Shown in pieces: positions 1 to 6,263 of a stretch of DNA of 11,884 bases. Each line of letters starts with the position of its first letter. Positions within the stretch are counted from its first letter, which is position 1. The DNA is from an uncultured Collinsella sp. (lineage in GTDB: Bacteria; Actinomycetota; Coriobacteriia; Coriobacteriales; Coriobacteriaceae), in NCBI GenBank assembly GCA_959596495.1, contig CAUFXK010000057.1, positions 1 to 11,884 of the forward strand, written 5' to 3'. Position numbers and translations under genes: made by a program. The notes under the pieces were generated by a model. That model was given only the letters and a program-made list of their open reading frames with translations, searched no databases and was not told where the DNA came from.

Positions 1-43
1 GCTATCATGGACAACGTTGAATCTCTACGAAGGAGCAGGGCAT

Positions 44-1903
44 ATGGCGATTCTTTTGGGATGCGATTCCATCAGCCTAGAGTTTCCCACCAAGCATATT
101 TTCGATAGCGTGACGCTCGGCGTGGGCGAGGGCGACCGCATTGGTATTGTCGGTAAAAACGGCGACGGCAAGTCGACGCTGCTGAGCGTGCTCGCCGGCA
201 CGCTGGAGCCCGATGACGGACGCGTGACGCACCGCCGCGGCACCACGATCGGTCTACTCGGCCAAAAGGATCAGCTTGTCGACACCGATACCGTGCATCA
301 TGCCGTTGTGGGCGACACGCCCGAGTATGAGTGGGCGTCGAGTCCGCGTACGCGCCAGATTCTGGCCGGTCTTATTAGCGATGTGCCCTGGGAGGGCATG
401 GTGGGCGAGCTCTCGGGCGGTCAGCGCCGTCGCGTGGACCTCGCGCGCCTGCTGATCGGCGACTACGATGTGCTCATGCTCGACGAGCCCACCAACCACC
501 TGGACATGCGCACCATCAACTGGCTCGCACGCCATCTTAAGGCTCGCTGGCAGCGCGGTCAGGGCGCCATGCTCGTGGTCACGCACGATCGCTGGTTCTT
601 GGACGAGGTCTGCACCAGCATGTGGGAGGTCCACGACGGCCAGGTTGATCCCTTCGAGGGCGGCTACTCGGCATATATCCTGCAGCGCGTGGAGCGCGAC
701 CGCATGGCCGCCGTCACCGAGGAGCGCCGCCGCAACATGGCGCGCAAAGAGCTCGCGTGGCTGAGCCGCGGCGCCCAGGCCCGCTCCACCAAGCCCAAGT
801 TTCGCGTGGATGCCGCTCGCGAGCTCATCGCCGACGTGCCGCCCGTGCGCGACGAGCTGGAGCTCAAGCGCCTTGCGGTGAGCCGTCTGGGCAAGCAGGT
901 CATCGACGTGATCGACGTGGACGCCGGCTATGCGGATGCCGACGGCGCGCCCAAACAGGTGCTTTCCGACGTGACCTGGCTTATCGGTGCGGGCGACCGC
1001 TATGGTCTTTTGGGCGAGAACGGCGCCGGCAAGTCCACACTGCTTGACGTGATTCAGGGCAAGATCGCGCCCCTGCGCGGCCGCGTGAAGATTGGCCAGA
1101 CGGTGCGTTTTGGCGTGCTGTCGCAGCAGCTCGAGGAGCTCGAGCCCTACATGGGTGACACGATCCGCGAGGTGCTCAGCAACTATAAGAAGTACTACGT
1201 CATCGACGGCAAGGAGACTTCGCCCGAGAAACTTTGCGAGCGCCTGGGCTTTACGACACAGCAGCTCTGGAGTCGCATCGGCGATCTTTCGGGCGGCCAG
1301 CGCCGTCGCCTGTCGCTGCTGCTGACGATCCTGGACGAGCCCAACGTGCTTATCCTGGACGAGCCCGGCAACGACCTGGATACCGACATGCTCGCGATTG
1401 TCGAGGACCTGCTCGACGGCTGGCCCGGCACGCTGATCCTGGTGACGCACGACCGCTTCTTGATGGAGCGCGTGACCGACCAGCAGTGGGCGCTGCTCGA
1501 CGGCCACCTGACGCATATGCCCGGCGGCGTGGACCAGTACCTGCGCCTGTGCAACGCTACTGCCGAGGGCGAGCCCGTGGGCGCACCGAGTGCCAAGACC
1601 GGCACGTTCGACACCGGCGCCGCAGCGGTTGCGGCCGAAAAGCCCAAGACGAGCGGGCAGCCCAACGGTCTTTCCAACGCCGAGCGCCAGAAGCTCCGCC
1701 GCGAGGTGAGCTCGCTCGAGCGCAAGATGGAGACGCAGCGCGCTCGCGTGGAGGAGGCCGAGGCTGCGATGGCTCAGGTCGATCCCACCAACTACACGGC
1801 GCTGGGCGAGCAGCAGGCAAAGATCGACGAGGCCCACGCCGCCATGGACGAGCTGGAGATGGCATGGCTCGAGGCGAGCGAAAAGCTCGAGGGCGAGGAG
1901 TAG
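44..1903 (+). CDS. ABC-F family ATPase, Uup-like (619 aa)
   Basis: This is a soluble protein with two ATP-binding cassettes and no membrane segments. ABC-F proteins act on ribosomes, and Uup relatives have also been linked to branched-DNA processing. Cassette 1 has Walker A GKNGDGKST (37-45), signature LSGGQ (123-127) and Walker B LDEPTNHLD with catalytic Glu148. Cassette 2 has Walker A GENGAGKST (324-332), a second LSGGQRRR and Walker B LDEPGNDLD with Glu440. The linker stretch ELAWLSRGAQARSTKPKFR and the charged C-terminal coiled coil (last ~75 residues) point to the Uup branch. An in-frame TTG lies upstream at 17, but GAAGGAG at 29-35 sits 8 nt before the ATG at 44, so I chose the ATG. The gene ends 6 nt before the HAD gene and is probably cotranscribed with it. 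In cassette 2 the usual Thr of DEPTNDLD is Gly. The family is certain; the subfamily is probable. Confidence 0.93.
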   Translation: MAILLGCDSISLEFPTKHIFDSVTLGVGEGDRIGIVGKNGDGKSTLLSVLAGTLEPDDGRVTHRRGTTIGLLGQKDQLVDTDTVHHAVVGDTPEYEWASSPRTRQILAGLISDVPWEGMVGELSGGQRRRVDLARLLIGDYDVLMLDEPTNHLDMRTINWLARHLKARWQRGQGAMLVVTHDRWFLDEVCTSMWEVHDGQVDPFEGGYSAYILQRVERDRMAAVTEERRRNMARKELAWLSRGAQARSTKPKFRVDAARELIADVPPVRDELELKRLAVSRLGKQVIDVIDVDAGYADADGAPKQVLSDVTWLIGAGDRYGLLGENGAGKSTLLDVIQGKIAPLRGRVKIGQTVRFGVLSQQLEELEPYMGDTIREVLSNYKKYYVIDGKETSPEKLCERLGFTTQQLWSRIGDLSGGQRRRLSLLLTILDEPNVLILDEPGNDLDTDMLAIVEDLLDGWPGTLILVTHDRFLMERVTDQQWALLDGHLTHMPGGVDQYLRLCNATAEGEPVGAPSAKTGTFDTGAAAVAAEKPKTSGQPNGLSNAERQKLRREVSSLERKMETQRARVEEAEAAMAQVDPTNYTALGEQQAKIDEAHAAMDELEMAWLEASEKLEGEE

Positions 1904-1909
1904 ACGAGG

Positions 1910-2680
1910 ATGATCAAAGCCGCGTTTTTCGATATCGACGGCACGCTGCTGAGCTTTAAGACGCACCGGATTCCGGCGTCGGCGCAGCGGGTGCTCGATA
2001 GCTTTCACGAGCAGGGGATCGCATGCGTGATTGCTACGGGTCGCCCGACCTACCAGATGCCCGATTGGCTGTTCGACTTGGGTTGGGATGCGTACATTAC
2101 GCTTTCGGGCCAGCACTGCTTTGATGCCGAGGGGGTTTACCGCAGCTGTCCGATTGACCCGGACGACGTTGCGGTGATCGTGGGCCAGGTGGCCGAGGGG
2201 CGCTACGACTCGCTGTGCATGCAGGGCGAGAATTCGTTTGTGAACCGCCTGTCCGAGCGCGTGGTGACGGCTGGCAGTAACGCGGGGATTGTCTACCATG
2301 AGGAGCCGTTTGAGCACGCCTTTGACGCACCGGTCTACCAGTTTTGCGCCTTTGTTGATCCGGCCGACGAGCATATCGTGACCGATTCCGTGTCGCATTC
2401 GCTCACTACGCGCTGGTGCGATCTGTTCTGCGATATTATTCCCGCTAACGGCGGCAAGGACCTGGGCGTGGCGGCGACGCTGGAGCGCTTGGGCATCGAC
2501 GCGAGCGAGGCGATCGCCTTTGGCGACGGCGAGAACGACCTGTCGATGTTCTCGGCCGTGGGCACAAGTGTGGCCATGGGCAACGCGCAGGATACCGTGA
2601 AGGCCGCGGCGACCTACGTTACGACCGCCGTAGACGACGACGGCATTTACAACGCCGCCAAGCACTTTGGCCTCGTGTAG
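1910..2680 (+). CDS. Cof-type HAD-superfamily hydrolase (256 aa)
   Basis: Predicted cytosolic Mg-dependent phosphatase of the HAD IIB (Cof) class, which dephosphorylates small phosphorylated metabolites such as sugar phosphates or flavin and pyridoxal phosphates. All four HAD motifs are visible: DIDGTLL with nucleophile Asp8 and acid/base Asp10, Thr43 in ATGRP, Lys183 in GGKDLG, and the metal-binding GDGEND (205-210). The cap lies between motifs II and III, and the length is normal for the class. The Shine-Dalgarno GAGGAG (1895-1900) lies inside the end of the ABC-F gene, with the ATG 9 nt later, so the two genes are probably translated from one message. The substrate cannot be read from the sequence. 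Confidence 0.92.
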   Translation: MIKAAFFDIDGTLLSFKTHRIPASAQRVLDSFHEQGIACVIATGRPTYQMPDWLFDLGWDAYITLSGQHCFDAEGVYRSCPIDPDDVAVIVGQVAEGRYDSLCMQGENSFVNRLSERVVTAGSNAGIVYHEEPFEHAFDAPVYQFCAFVDPADEHIVTDSVSHSLTTRWCDLFCDIIPANGGKDLGVAATLERLGIDASEAIAFGDGENDLSMFSAVGTSVAMGNAQDTVKAAATYVTTAVDDDGIYNAAKHFGLV

Positions 2681-2691
2681 CTGCGACCCGG

Positions 2692-2748
2692 CACTTGGGG
2701 ACGCTCCTTATCTGCCGGCAGCTGGGGACACTCCTTGCGGGGCGTTCC
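2692..2748. repeat. Cluster of GGGGAC-type short direct repeats
   Basis: A 13-nt unit GGGGACgCTCCTT (2697-2709) recurs as GGGGACaCTCCTT (2724-2736), one mismatch and 27 nt away. A degenerate third copy, GGGGCGTTCC, sits at 2739-2748. Between the first two copies is the 10-bp perfect palindrome CTGCCGGCAG (2712-2721). The cluster begins 11 nt after the HAD stop codon. It resembles REP-like intergenic repeats that I associate with Coriobacteria, but that recognition comes from memory. It could also help end the upstream transcript, although no clear terminator hairpin with a T-run is visible. Confidence 0.5.
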
Positions 2749-2783
2749 CATTTTGTTTTCATCTCGCACGTTTTGTGAAACGC

Positions 2784-2865
2784 GGCTAACTTTTTGGTCA
2801 ATGCAGTAAGACATGGTCAACTTTTGCGGTAAAGTAAGCCAAGGAAAGTATCCAAAGGCTAACTA
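2784..2865. promoter_or_regulatory. Putative operator region upstream of the DtxR-type gene
   Basis: Four related 9-mers lie in the 105 bp before the gene: GGCTAACTT (2784-2792), GGTCAACTT (2815-2823), AAGTAAGCC (2832-2840, the reverse of GGCTTACTT) and GGCTAACTA (2857-2865). The second and third face each other across 8 nt. The same 9-8-9 geometry and a closely matching half-site (GGTCAACTA) occur in the exporter promoter at 9214-9239. Autoregulation by the DtxR protein is the simplest reading, but it is an inference. No convincing -35/-10 pair stands out. Confidence 0.4.
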
Positions 2866-2888
2866 GCAATCATCGCGAAAGGCGGCCC

Positions 2889-3266
2889 ATGGCCCTACGT
2901 GAATCCGGAGAAGACTATCTCGAATCGATCTACGTTCTGTCGGAACGTCAGGGCATCGTGCGCTCGATCGACGTTGCCGAATACCTGGGCGTAACCAAGG
3001 CAAGCGTCTCTAAAGCCATGGCGACGCTGGAAAGCAACGGCTACGTGGAGATGGGCAAACGCGATGTGCATCTGACGGAACGCGGTCTTGAGGTTGCCCG
3101 TCAAATGTGGGAGCGCCACTGTTTTTTTGTAGGTCTGCTAGAGGACGCAGGCGTAACGCCCGAGGTCGCGTCGCAAGAGGGCTGCCACATGGAGCACTGC
3201 CTGAGCGAGGAGAGCTTCGAGAAGCTAAGATCGATGCTGAGACGGGGCAGCGACCGGGATCAGTAA
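2889..3266 (+). CDS. DtxR/MntR-family metal-dependent transcriptional repressor (125 aa)
   Basis: Cytosolic metal-sensing DNA-binding protein made of an N-terminal winged helix-turn-helix (about 5-65; SIDVAEYLGVTKASVSKAM is the HTH) and a dimerisation/metal-binding domain (about 70-115). It has no SH3-like third domain, as in short MntR proteins. Aligned by eye with Bacillus MntR and DtxR, the likely ligands are Asp9, Glu12, His77, Cys99, Glu102 and His103. Asp9 is MntR-like, whereas Cys99 in CHMEH matches the DtxR iron-site cysteine, so metal preference (Mn or Fe) is unclear. GAAAGG (2877-2882) lies 6 nt before the ATG. The gene stands alone; the next gene is convergent. Its upstream half-sites suggest autoregulation, and related sites precede the exporter at 9289. 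Confidence 0.88.
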   Translation: MALRESGEDYLESIYVLSERQGIVRSIDVAEYLGVTKASVSKAMATLESNGYVEMGKRDVHLTERGLEVARQMWERHCFFVGLLEDAGVTPEVASQEGCHMEHCLSEESFEKLRSMLRRGSDRDQ

Positions 3267-3344
3267 CCCCACCAACCAAGTCCAACTCAGACAAGGAACC
3301 CCGCCAGCAAGTGATGCCCAAGAACCGCCAGTTGTGTCGCCGCA

Positions 3345-3473
3345 GGCCGGGGCCGGGCTTGGTTTTGAAAACATTCCGCAGACCAGAATCGCCCCCGTTC
3401 GTAGCTCCGAAGGAGCAGAACGGGGGCGATTCATTGGTCGAGGACGTTTTCAAAACCAAGCCCGGCCCCGGCC
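3345..3473. repeat. 129-bp imperfect palindrome between convergent genes
   Basis: The outer arms, 3345-3372 and 3446-3473, are perfect 28-nt reverse complements; they contain GGGCTTGGTTTTGAAAAC on the left. Inner arms GAATCGCCCCCGTTC (3386-3400) and GAACGGGGGCGATTC (3418-3432) are also perfect over 15 nt. A third small stem, GCTCC/GGAGC (3404-3408 and 3412-3416), closes on a GAA loop. The unmatched stretches between outer and inner arms both contain GACCA/TGGTC. Either strand would fold into a very long hairpin. It lies 79 nt after the DtxR stop and 17 nt beyond the ATPase stop, so it could end both transcripts, but no T-run follows on either strand. A non-autonomous mobile repeat is an alternative. 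Confidence 0.85.
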
Positions 3474-3489
3474 GGTGGGACCACAGGCG

Positions 3490-5442
3490 CTACAGGTTCT
3501 TGACACCCATCGCGCGCATGGCGTTCAGGATGGCGATGATCGCCACGCCTACGTCGCCAAAGACGGCAAGCCACATATTGGCGATACCCAGCGCTGCCAG
3601 CACAAGGATCAGCAGCTTAATGCCCAGCGCAAAGATTATGTTCTGCCAAACAATCGACATGGTCTTGCGCGCCACGCGGATCGCGCGGGAAATGTTGGAC
3701 GGCTTGTCGTCCATCAGCACCACGTCGGCGGCCTCGATCGCGGCGTCGGAGCCCATGGCGCCCATGGCAATGCCCACATCGGCGCGCGTAAGCACAGGCG
3801 CGTCGTTGATGCCGTCACCGACAAAGGCGAGCTTGCCCTTGCCACTTTCGGCCGCGAGCAACGCCTCAACGCGCTCGACCTTGTCGCCCGGCAGGAGCTG
3901 CGCGTGGAACTCGTCGAGACCGAGTTGCTTGGCCACAGACGCTGCAACCTCCTCGCGGTCGCCCGTGAGCATGACGGTTCGGTTGATACCGGCGGCATGC
4001 AGGTCGCGAATCGTTTGCTCGGCATCGGCCTTAACGGTGTCTGCAATCACGATGTGGCCGACATACACGCCGTTCACGAGCACGTGGAGGATTGTGCCGG
4101 CAACCTCACAGTCCGGTGCTTCAACGCCGGCCGCGGCGAGCATCTTGGCGTTGCCGACGACGACGTGCTTGCCGTCGATGGTTGCCGTCACGCCGTGGCC
4201 CGCGTCGTTGGCGGAGTCGCTCACGCGCTTGGGGTCGACCTCGCCCTGGTAGGCGTCGCGCACGGACTGCGCGATGGGGTGATCAGAGAACGATTCAGCA
4301 AGGGCTGCGACTTCGAGCAGCGACTGCTCGGTATAGCCAGCCTCGGGGTGCACCGCGACGACTGAGAACGTGCCGTTGGTGAGGGTGCCCGTTTTGTCGA
4401 AGACGACGGTGTCCACGTCGGCGAGCGTCTCGAGGTAGTTGGAGCCCTTGATGAGAACGCCCAGCTTGGACGCGCCGCCGATGCCGCCAAAGAAACTCAA
4501 CGGTACGCTGATCACGAGGGCGCACGGGCAGCTGACGACCAGGAAGGTCAGGCCGCGCAGGATCCAATCGGACCAAGCGCCAGTCACCAGGCCGCCGCCA
4601 AGCGCGAGCACCGCGGCAGCGCCAGTGACGGCGGGGGTGTAGACGCGGGCAAAGCGCGTGATGAAGTTCTCGGTGCGCGCCTTCTTTTCGTTGGCATTCT
4701 CCACGAGCTCCAGAACACGCGCGACGGTGGACTCGCCAAAGGGCTTGGTGGTGCGCACGTGGATGAGGCCCGTCATGTTGATGCAACCGCTGATGATATC
4801 GTCGCCGGTCTTGGCCGGGCGGGGGACCGACTCGCCCGTGAGTGCGGCGGTGTCGAGCTGGGTTTCGCCCTCGACGATGACGCCGTCGATAGGCACGCGC
4901 TCGCCGGGCTTGACCACGATCACGGTGCCGACGGCGATGTCATCGGGAAAGACCTGTTCGAGTGTGCCGTCGGCTTGCTCGACGTTAGCGTAGTCGGGCG
5001 CGATGTCCATCATGGCACTGATCGACTTGCGGCTCTTGCCCACGGCGTATGCCTGGAACAACTCGCCGACCTGGTAGAACAGCATGACAGCGGCGCCTTC
5101 GGCCATGTGCGGGTCGGTGTCGGGGAAGAGCACCATGGCAAACGCGCCGATGGTCGCGACGGCCATGAGGAAGCTCTCGTCGAAGGCCTTGCCGCGGCGG
5201 ATGTTATTGAATGCCTTTTGCAGTACGTCGTAGCCGGCAATCAAAAACGGCACGAGGAACAGCACAAAGCTGGCGTAGATGTTGCCGGGCTCCCCAAATG
5301 CGATAGCGAGGGCGCCGAGCTCGTCGAGGGCATAAACAACGGCAAAAATGCCCAGTGCTACCAGGATGCGGTTGCGCTTGTGCTCAAGGGACTCTTTCTT
5401 CTTGCGCTTCTTCTTTTTCTTTTTGGAATCGGCGGCCGCCAT
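3490..5442 (-). CDS. Zn/Cd-type heavy-metal-exporting P1B ATPase (650 aa)
   Basis: Membrane pump that couples ATP hydrolysis to export of divalent soft metals. Visible motifs are actuator TGES (202-205), transmembrane metal site CPC (305-307), phosphorylation DKTGT (349-353, Asp349), the HP locus (388-389), hinge GDGIND (542-547), Lys609 in TM7 and Asp630 in TM8. CPC with the late Lys and Asp fits the P1B-2 (ZntA/CadA) class rather than copper pumps. There is no N-terminal HMA domain. The protein starts instead with a lysine-rich cytosolic tail (residues 7-16) before the first helix at about 25. The metal-binding domain is encoded separately just upstream. GGGAGG lies 8 nt before the ATG. An SmtB-type operator copy (5465-5486) sits just upstream, so zinc-responsive control is likely. 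Confidence 0.95.
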   Translation of the reverse strand: MAAADSKKKKKKRKKKESLEHKRNRILVALGIFAVVYALDELGALAIAFGEPGNIYASFVLFLVPFLIAGYDVLQKAFNNIRRGKAFDESFLMAVATIGAFAMVLFPDTDPHMAEGAAVMLFYQVGELFQAYAVGKSRKSISAMMDIAPDYANVEQADGTLEQVFPDDIAVGTVIVVKPGERVPIDGVIVEGETQLDTAALTGESVPRPAKTGDDIISGCINMTGLIHVRTTKPFGESTVARVLELVENANEKKARTENFITRFARVYTPAVTGAAAVLALGGGLVTGAWSDWILRGLTFLVVSCPCALVISVPLSFFGGIGGASKLGVLIKGSNYLETLADVDTVVFDKTGTLTNGTFSVVAVHPEAGYTEQSLLEVAALAESFSDHPIAQSVRDAYQGEVDPKRVSDSANDAGHGVTATIDGKHVVVGNAKMLAAAGVEAPDCEVAGTILHVLVNGVYVGHIVIADTVKADAEQTIRDLHAAGINRTVMLTGDREEVAASVAKQLGLDEFHAQLLPGDKVERVEALLAAESGKGKLAFVGDGINDAPVLTRADVGIAMGAMGSDAAIEAADVVLMDDKPSNISRAIRVARKTMSIVWQNIIFALGIKLLILVLAALGIANMWLAVFGDVGVAIIAILNAMRAMGVKNL

Positions 5443-5464
5443 GATTCAAACCTCCCATTTGAGT

Positions 5465-5486
5465 GTATGAACACTTGCTCATATAA
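5465..5486. promoter_or_regulatory. Third SmtB-type operator copy, upstream of the ATPase
   Basis: This 22-nt site starts GTATGAACAC and ends GCTCATATAA. It agrees at 18 of 22 positions with the arms of the inverted repeat in front of the SmtB gene. The ATATGA and TCATAT half-sites are kept except for the first base, and the changes fall in the centre, as expected for a repressor site. It lies 23 nt upstream of the ATPase start codon. A good leftward promoter is not obvious here. A rightward TTGAGT-17 nt-TATAAT pair (5459-5464 and 5482-5487) does overlap the site. Confidence 0.7.
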
Positions 5487-5497
5487 TTTCGCGAGCA

Positions 5498-5520
5498 AAG
5501 GCCGCGGCAAGCGCGGCCTT
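5498..5520 (-). terminator. Hairpin between the HMA gene and the ATPase gene
   Basis: A perfect 9-bp GC-rich stem, AAGGCCGCG/CGCGGCCTT (5498-5506 and 5512-5520), closes on a 5-nt loop. On the leftward transcript it lies about 20 nt after the HMA stop and is followed by only three T residues. It could therefore be a weak terminator or attenuator that lowers ATPase expression relative to the HMA protein, or an mRNA-stabilising end. Confidence 0.5.
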
Positions 5521-5541
5521 ACAGGTCAACGTATGCGCGGG

Positions 5542-5760
5542 TTAGAGAATGATCTCGCAGTCCGGCTCGGCATCGGCGGTGAACTCAACGACGCGGTCCA
5601 GGACCTCGTCGAACTCGGCGTCGTCGGCCTCGAGCGTCAGCTTCTGGGTCATAAAGTTGACCGAAACGGACTTGACGCCATCGAGCTTAGCCAGCTCGTC
5701 CTGAAGTTCACGCGCGCAGTTGGCGCAATCGATCTCGTCGAGCTTAAACTGCTTTTTCAT
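5542..5760 (-). CDS. Free-standing HMA-domain metal-binding protein (72 aa)
   Basis: Small cytosolic protein formed by a single ferredoxin-like heavy-metal-associated domain. The metal motif is DCANC (Cys12, Cys15) in the first loop. The Asp directly before the first Cys resembles the Zn/Pb/Cd-binding GMDCxxC of ZntA-type HMA domains rather than the Thr of copper GMTCxxC domains. The rest (KSVSVNFMTQKLTLEA) fits the family strands, and the acidic C-terminus DAEPDCE adds a third Cys (Cys68). AAAGGAA precedes the ATG by 8 nt. It sits between the SmtB-type gene and an ATPase that lacks this domain, so it probably delivers metal to the pump or buffers it. A copper chaperone role is less likely given the context. 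Confidence 0.88.
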   Translation of the reverse strand: MKKQFKLDEIDCANCARELQDELAKLDGVKSVSVNFMTQKLTLEADDAEFDEVLDRVVEFTADAEPDCEIIL

Positions 5761-5823
5761 GGTGGGTTCCTTTCCCTGTGTTAGCGGTCTGGGTGCCGGC
5801 CGCGCTGATACCGTGGTTGATTG

Positions 5824-6189
5824 CTATTCGCAGATATGGCTCATGCCCTGGTTGAGCATGGTGTAGACATGATCGTCGGCGAGCGAGTAGAGAATGTTGC
5901 GGCCGTCGCGGCGGAACTTGACCAGGTGCGACTGCTTGAGCGTGCGCAGCTGGTGCGACACCGCAGACTGCGAGGTTGCGGTCGCCTCGGCGATGTCGGC
6001 CACGCAGAGCTCGCGGCCCATGAGGGCATAGAGAATCTTGATGCGCGTGGTGTCGCTGAAGACCTTGAACAGGTCGGCAAGGTCGTAGAGAAGCTCCTCG
6101 TCGGGAAGGTCCTCGGGCGAGCAGGTGGTGGGGACGATCGGCTCGGTGGCCTCGATGCCAGTCTTTGTTTCATCAGCGTGGCTGCTCAT
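5824..6189 (-). CDS. ArsR/SmtB-family zinc-responsive repressor (121 aa)
   Basis: Dimeric winged-helix repressor that releases DNA when it binds metal. The HTH covers about 64-88 (VADIAEATATSQSAVSHQLRT), followed by the wing around FRRDGRNILYSL. The C-terminal helix carries Asp105, His107, His118 and Glu121. Their +2, +13 and +16 spacing matches the alpha-5 zinc site of SmtB (D104, H106, H117, E120) exactly. The alpha-3N site of cadmium/lead sensors (ELCVCD) is reduced to ELCVAD with one Cys (Cys62). Zinc sensing is therefore the best reading. It is the first gene of the efflux operon. AAAGGA lies before the ATG, and the promoter and operators at 6203-6263 show autoregulation. The N-terminal 30 residues are acidic and poorly conserved. 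Confidence 0.93.
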   Translation of the reverse strand: MSSHADETKTGIEATEPIVPTTCSPEDLPDEELLYDLADLFKVFSDTTRIKILYALMGRELCVADIAEATATSQSAVSHQLRTLKQSHLVKFRRDGRNILYSLADDHVYTMLNQGMSHICE

Positions 6190-6202
6190 TGCAATATCCT
6201 TT

Positions 6203-6225
6203 CATATGAACATGCGCTCATATAA
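6203..6225. promoter_or_regulatory. SmtB-type operator, left arm of a perfect inverted repeat
   Basis: This 23-nt arm, starting CATATGAACATG and ending GCTCATATAA, is the exact reverse complement of 6237-6259 across an 11-nt spacer. Each arm is itself an imperfect palindrome (ATATGAnC...GnTCATAT), the size and TGAACA flavour typical of ArsR/SmtB sites, so there are probably two dimer sites. This arm falls downstream of the predicted transcription start, inside the leader of the repressor gene. Confidence 0.85.
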
Positions 6226-6235
6226 CTTACTTCCG

Positions 6236-6263
6236 ATTATATGAGCGCATGTTCATATGTCAA
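6236..6263 (-). promoter_or_regulatory. Leftward sigma-70-type promoter of the zinc-efflux operon
   Basis: Read leftward, TTGACA (6258-6263) and TATAAT (6236-6241) are separated by 16 nt. Both hexamers match consensus perfectly. The second operator arm (6237-6259) covers the spacer and overlaps both hexamers, so a bound repressor would occlude RNA polymerase. Transcription should begin near 6229, giving a leader of about 40 nt before the repressor ATG. Confidence 0.88.
6237..6259. promoter_or_regulatory. SmtB-type operator, right arm, overlapping the promoter
   Basis: Exact reverse complement of 6203-6225, starting TTATATGAGC and ending GTTCATATG. It occupies the spacer between the consensus -35 and -10 hexamers of the operon promoter. 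The left-arm entry describes the internal dyad. Confidence 0.85.

Noticed and set aside
17..43. TTG at 17 as the start of the ABC-F gene
   Set aside because: The ATG at 44 has a well-placed GAAGGAG. The extra nine residues would be encoded by the ribosome binding site itself.
254..2665. An 803-codon leftward open frame antisense to the ABC-F and HAD genes
   Set aside because: The opposite strand has complete motif sets for two known families. Long antisense frames are expected in GC-rich genes, and this one shows no family motif.
3334..4365. A 343-codon rightward open frame antisense to the P-type ATPase
   Set aside because: It runs through the palindrome and lies opposite a fully conserved ATPase; its product has no recognisable domain.
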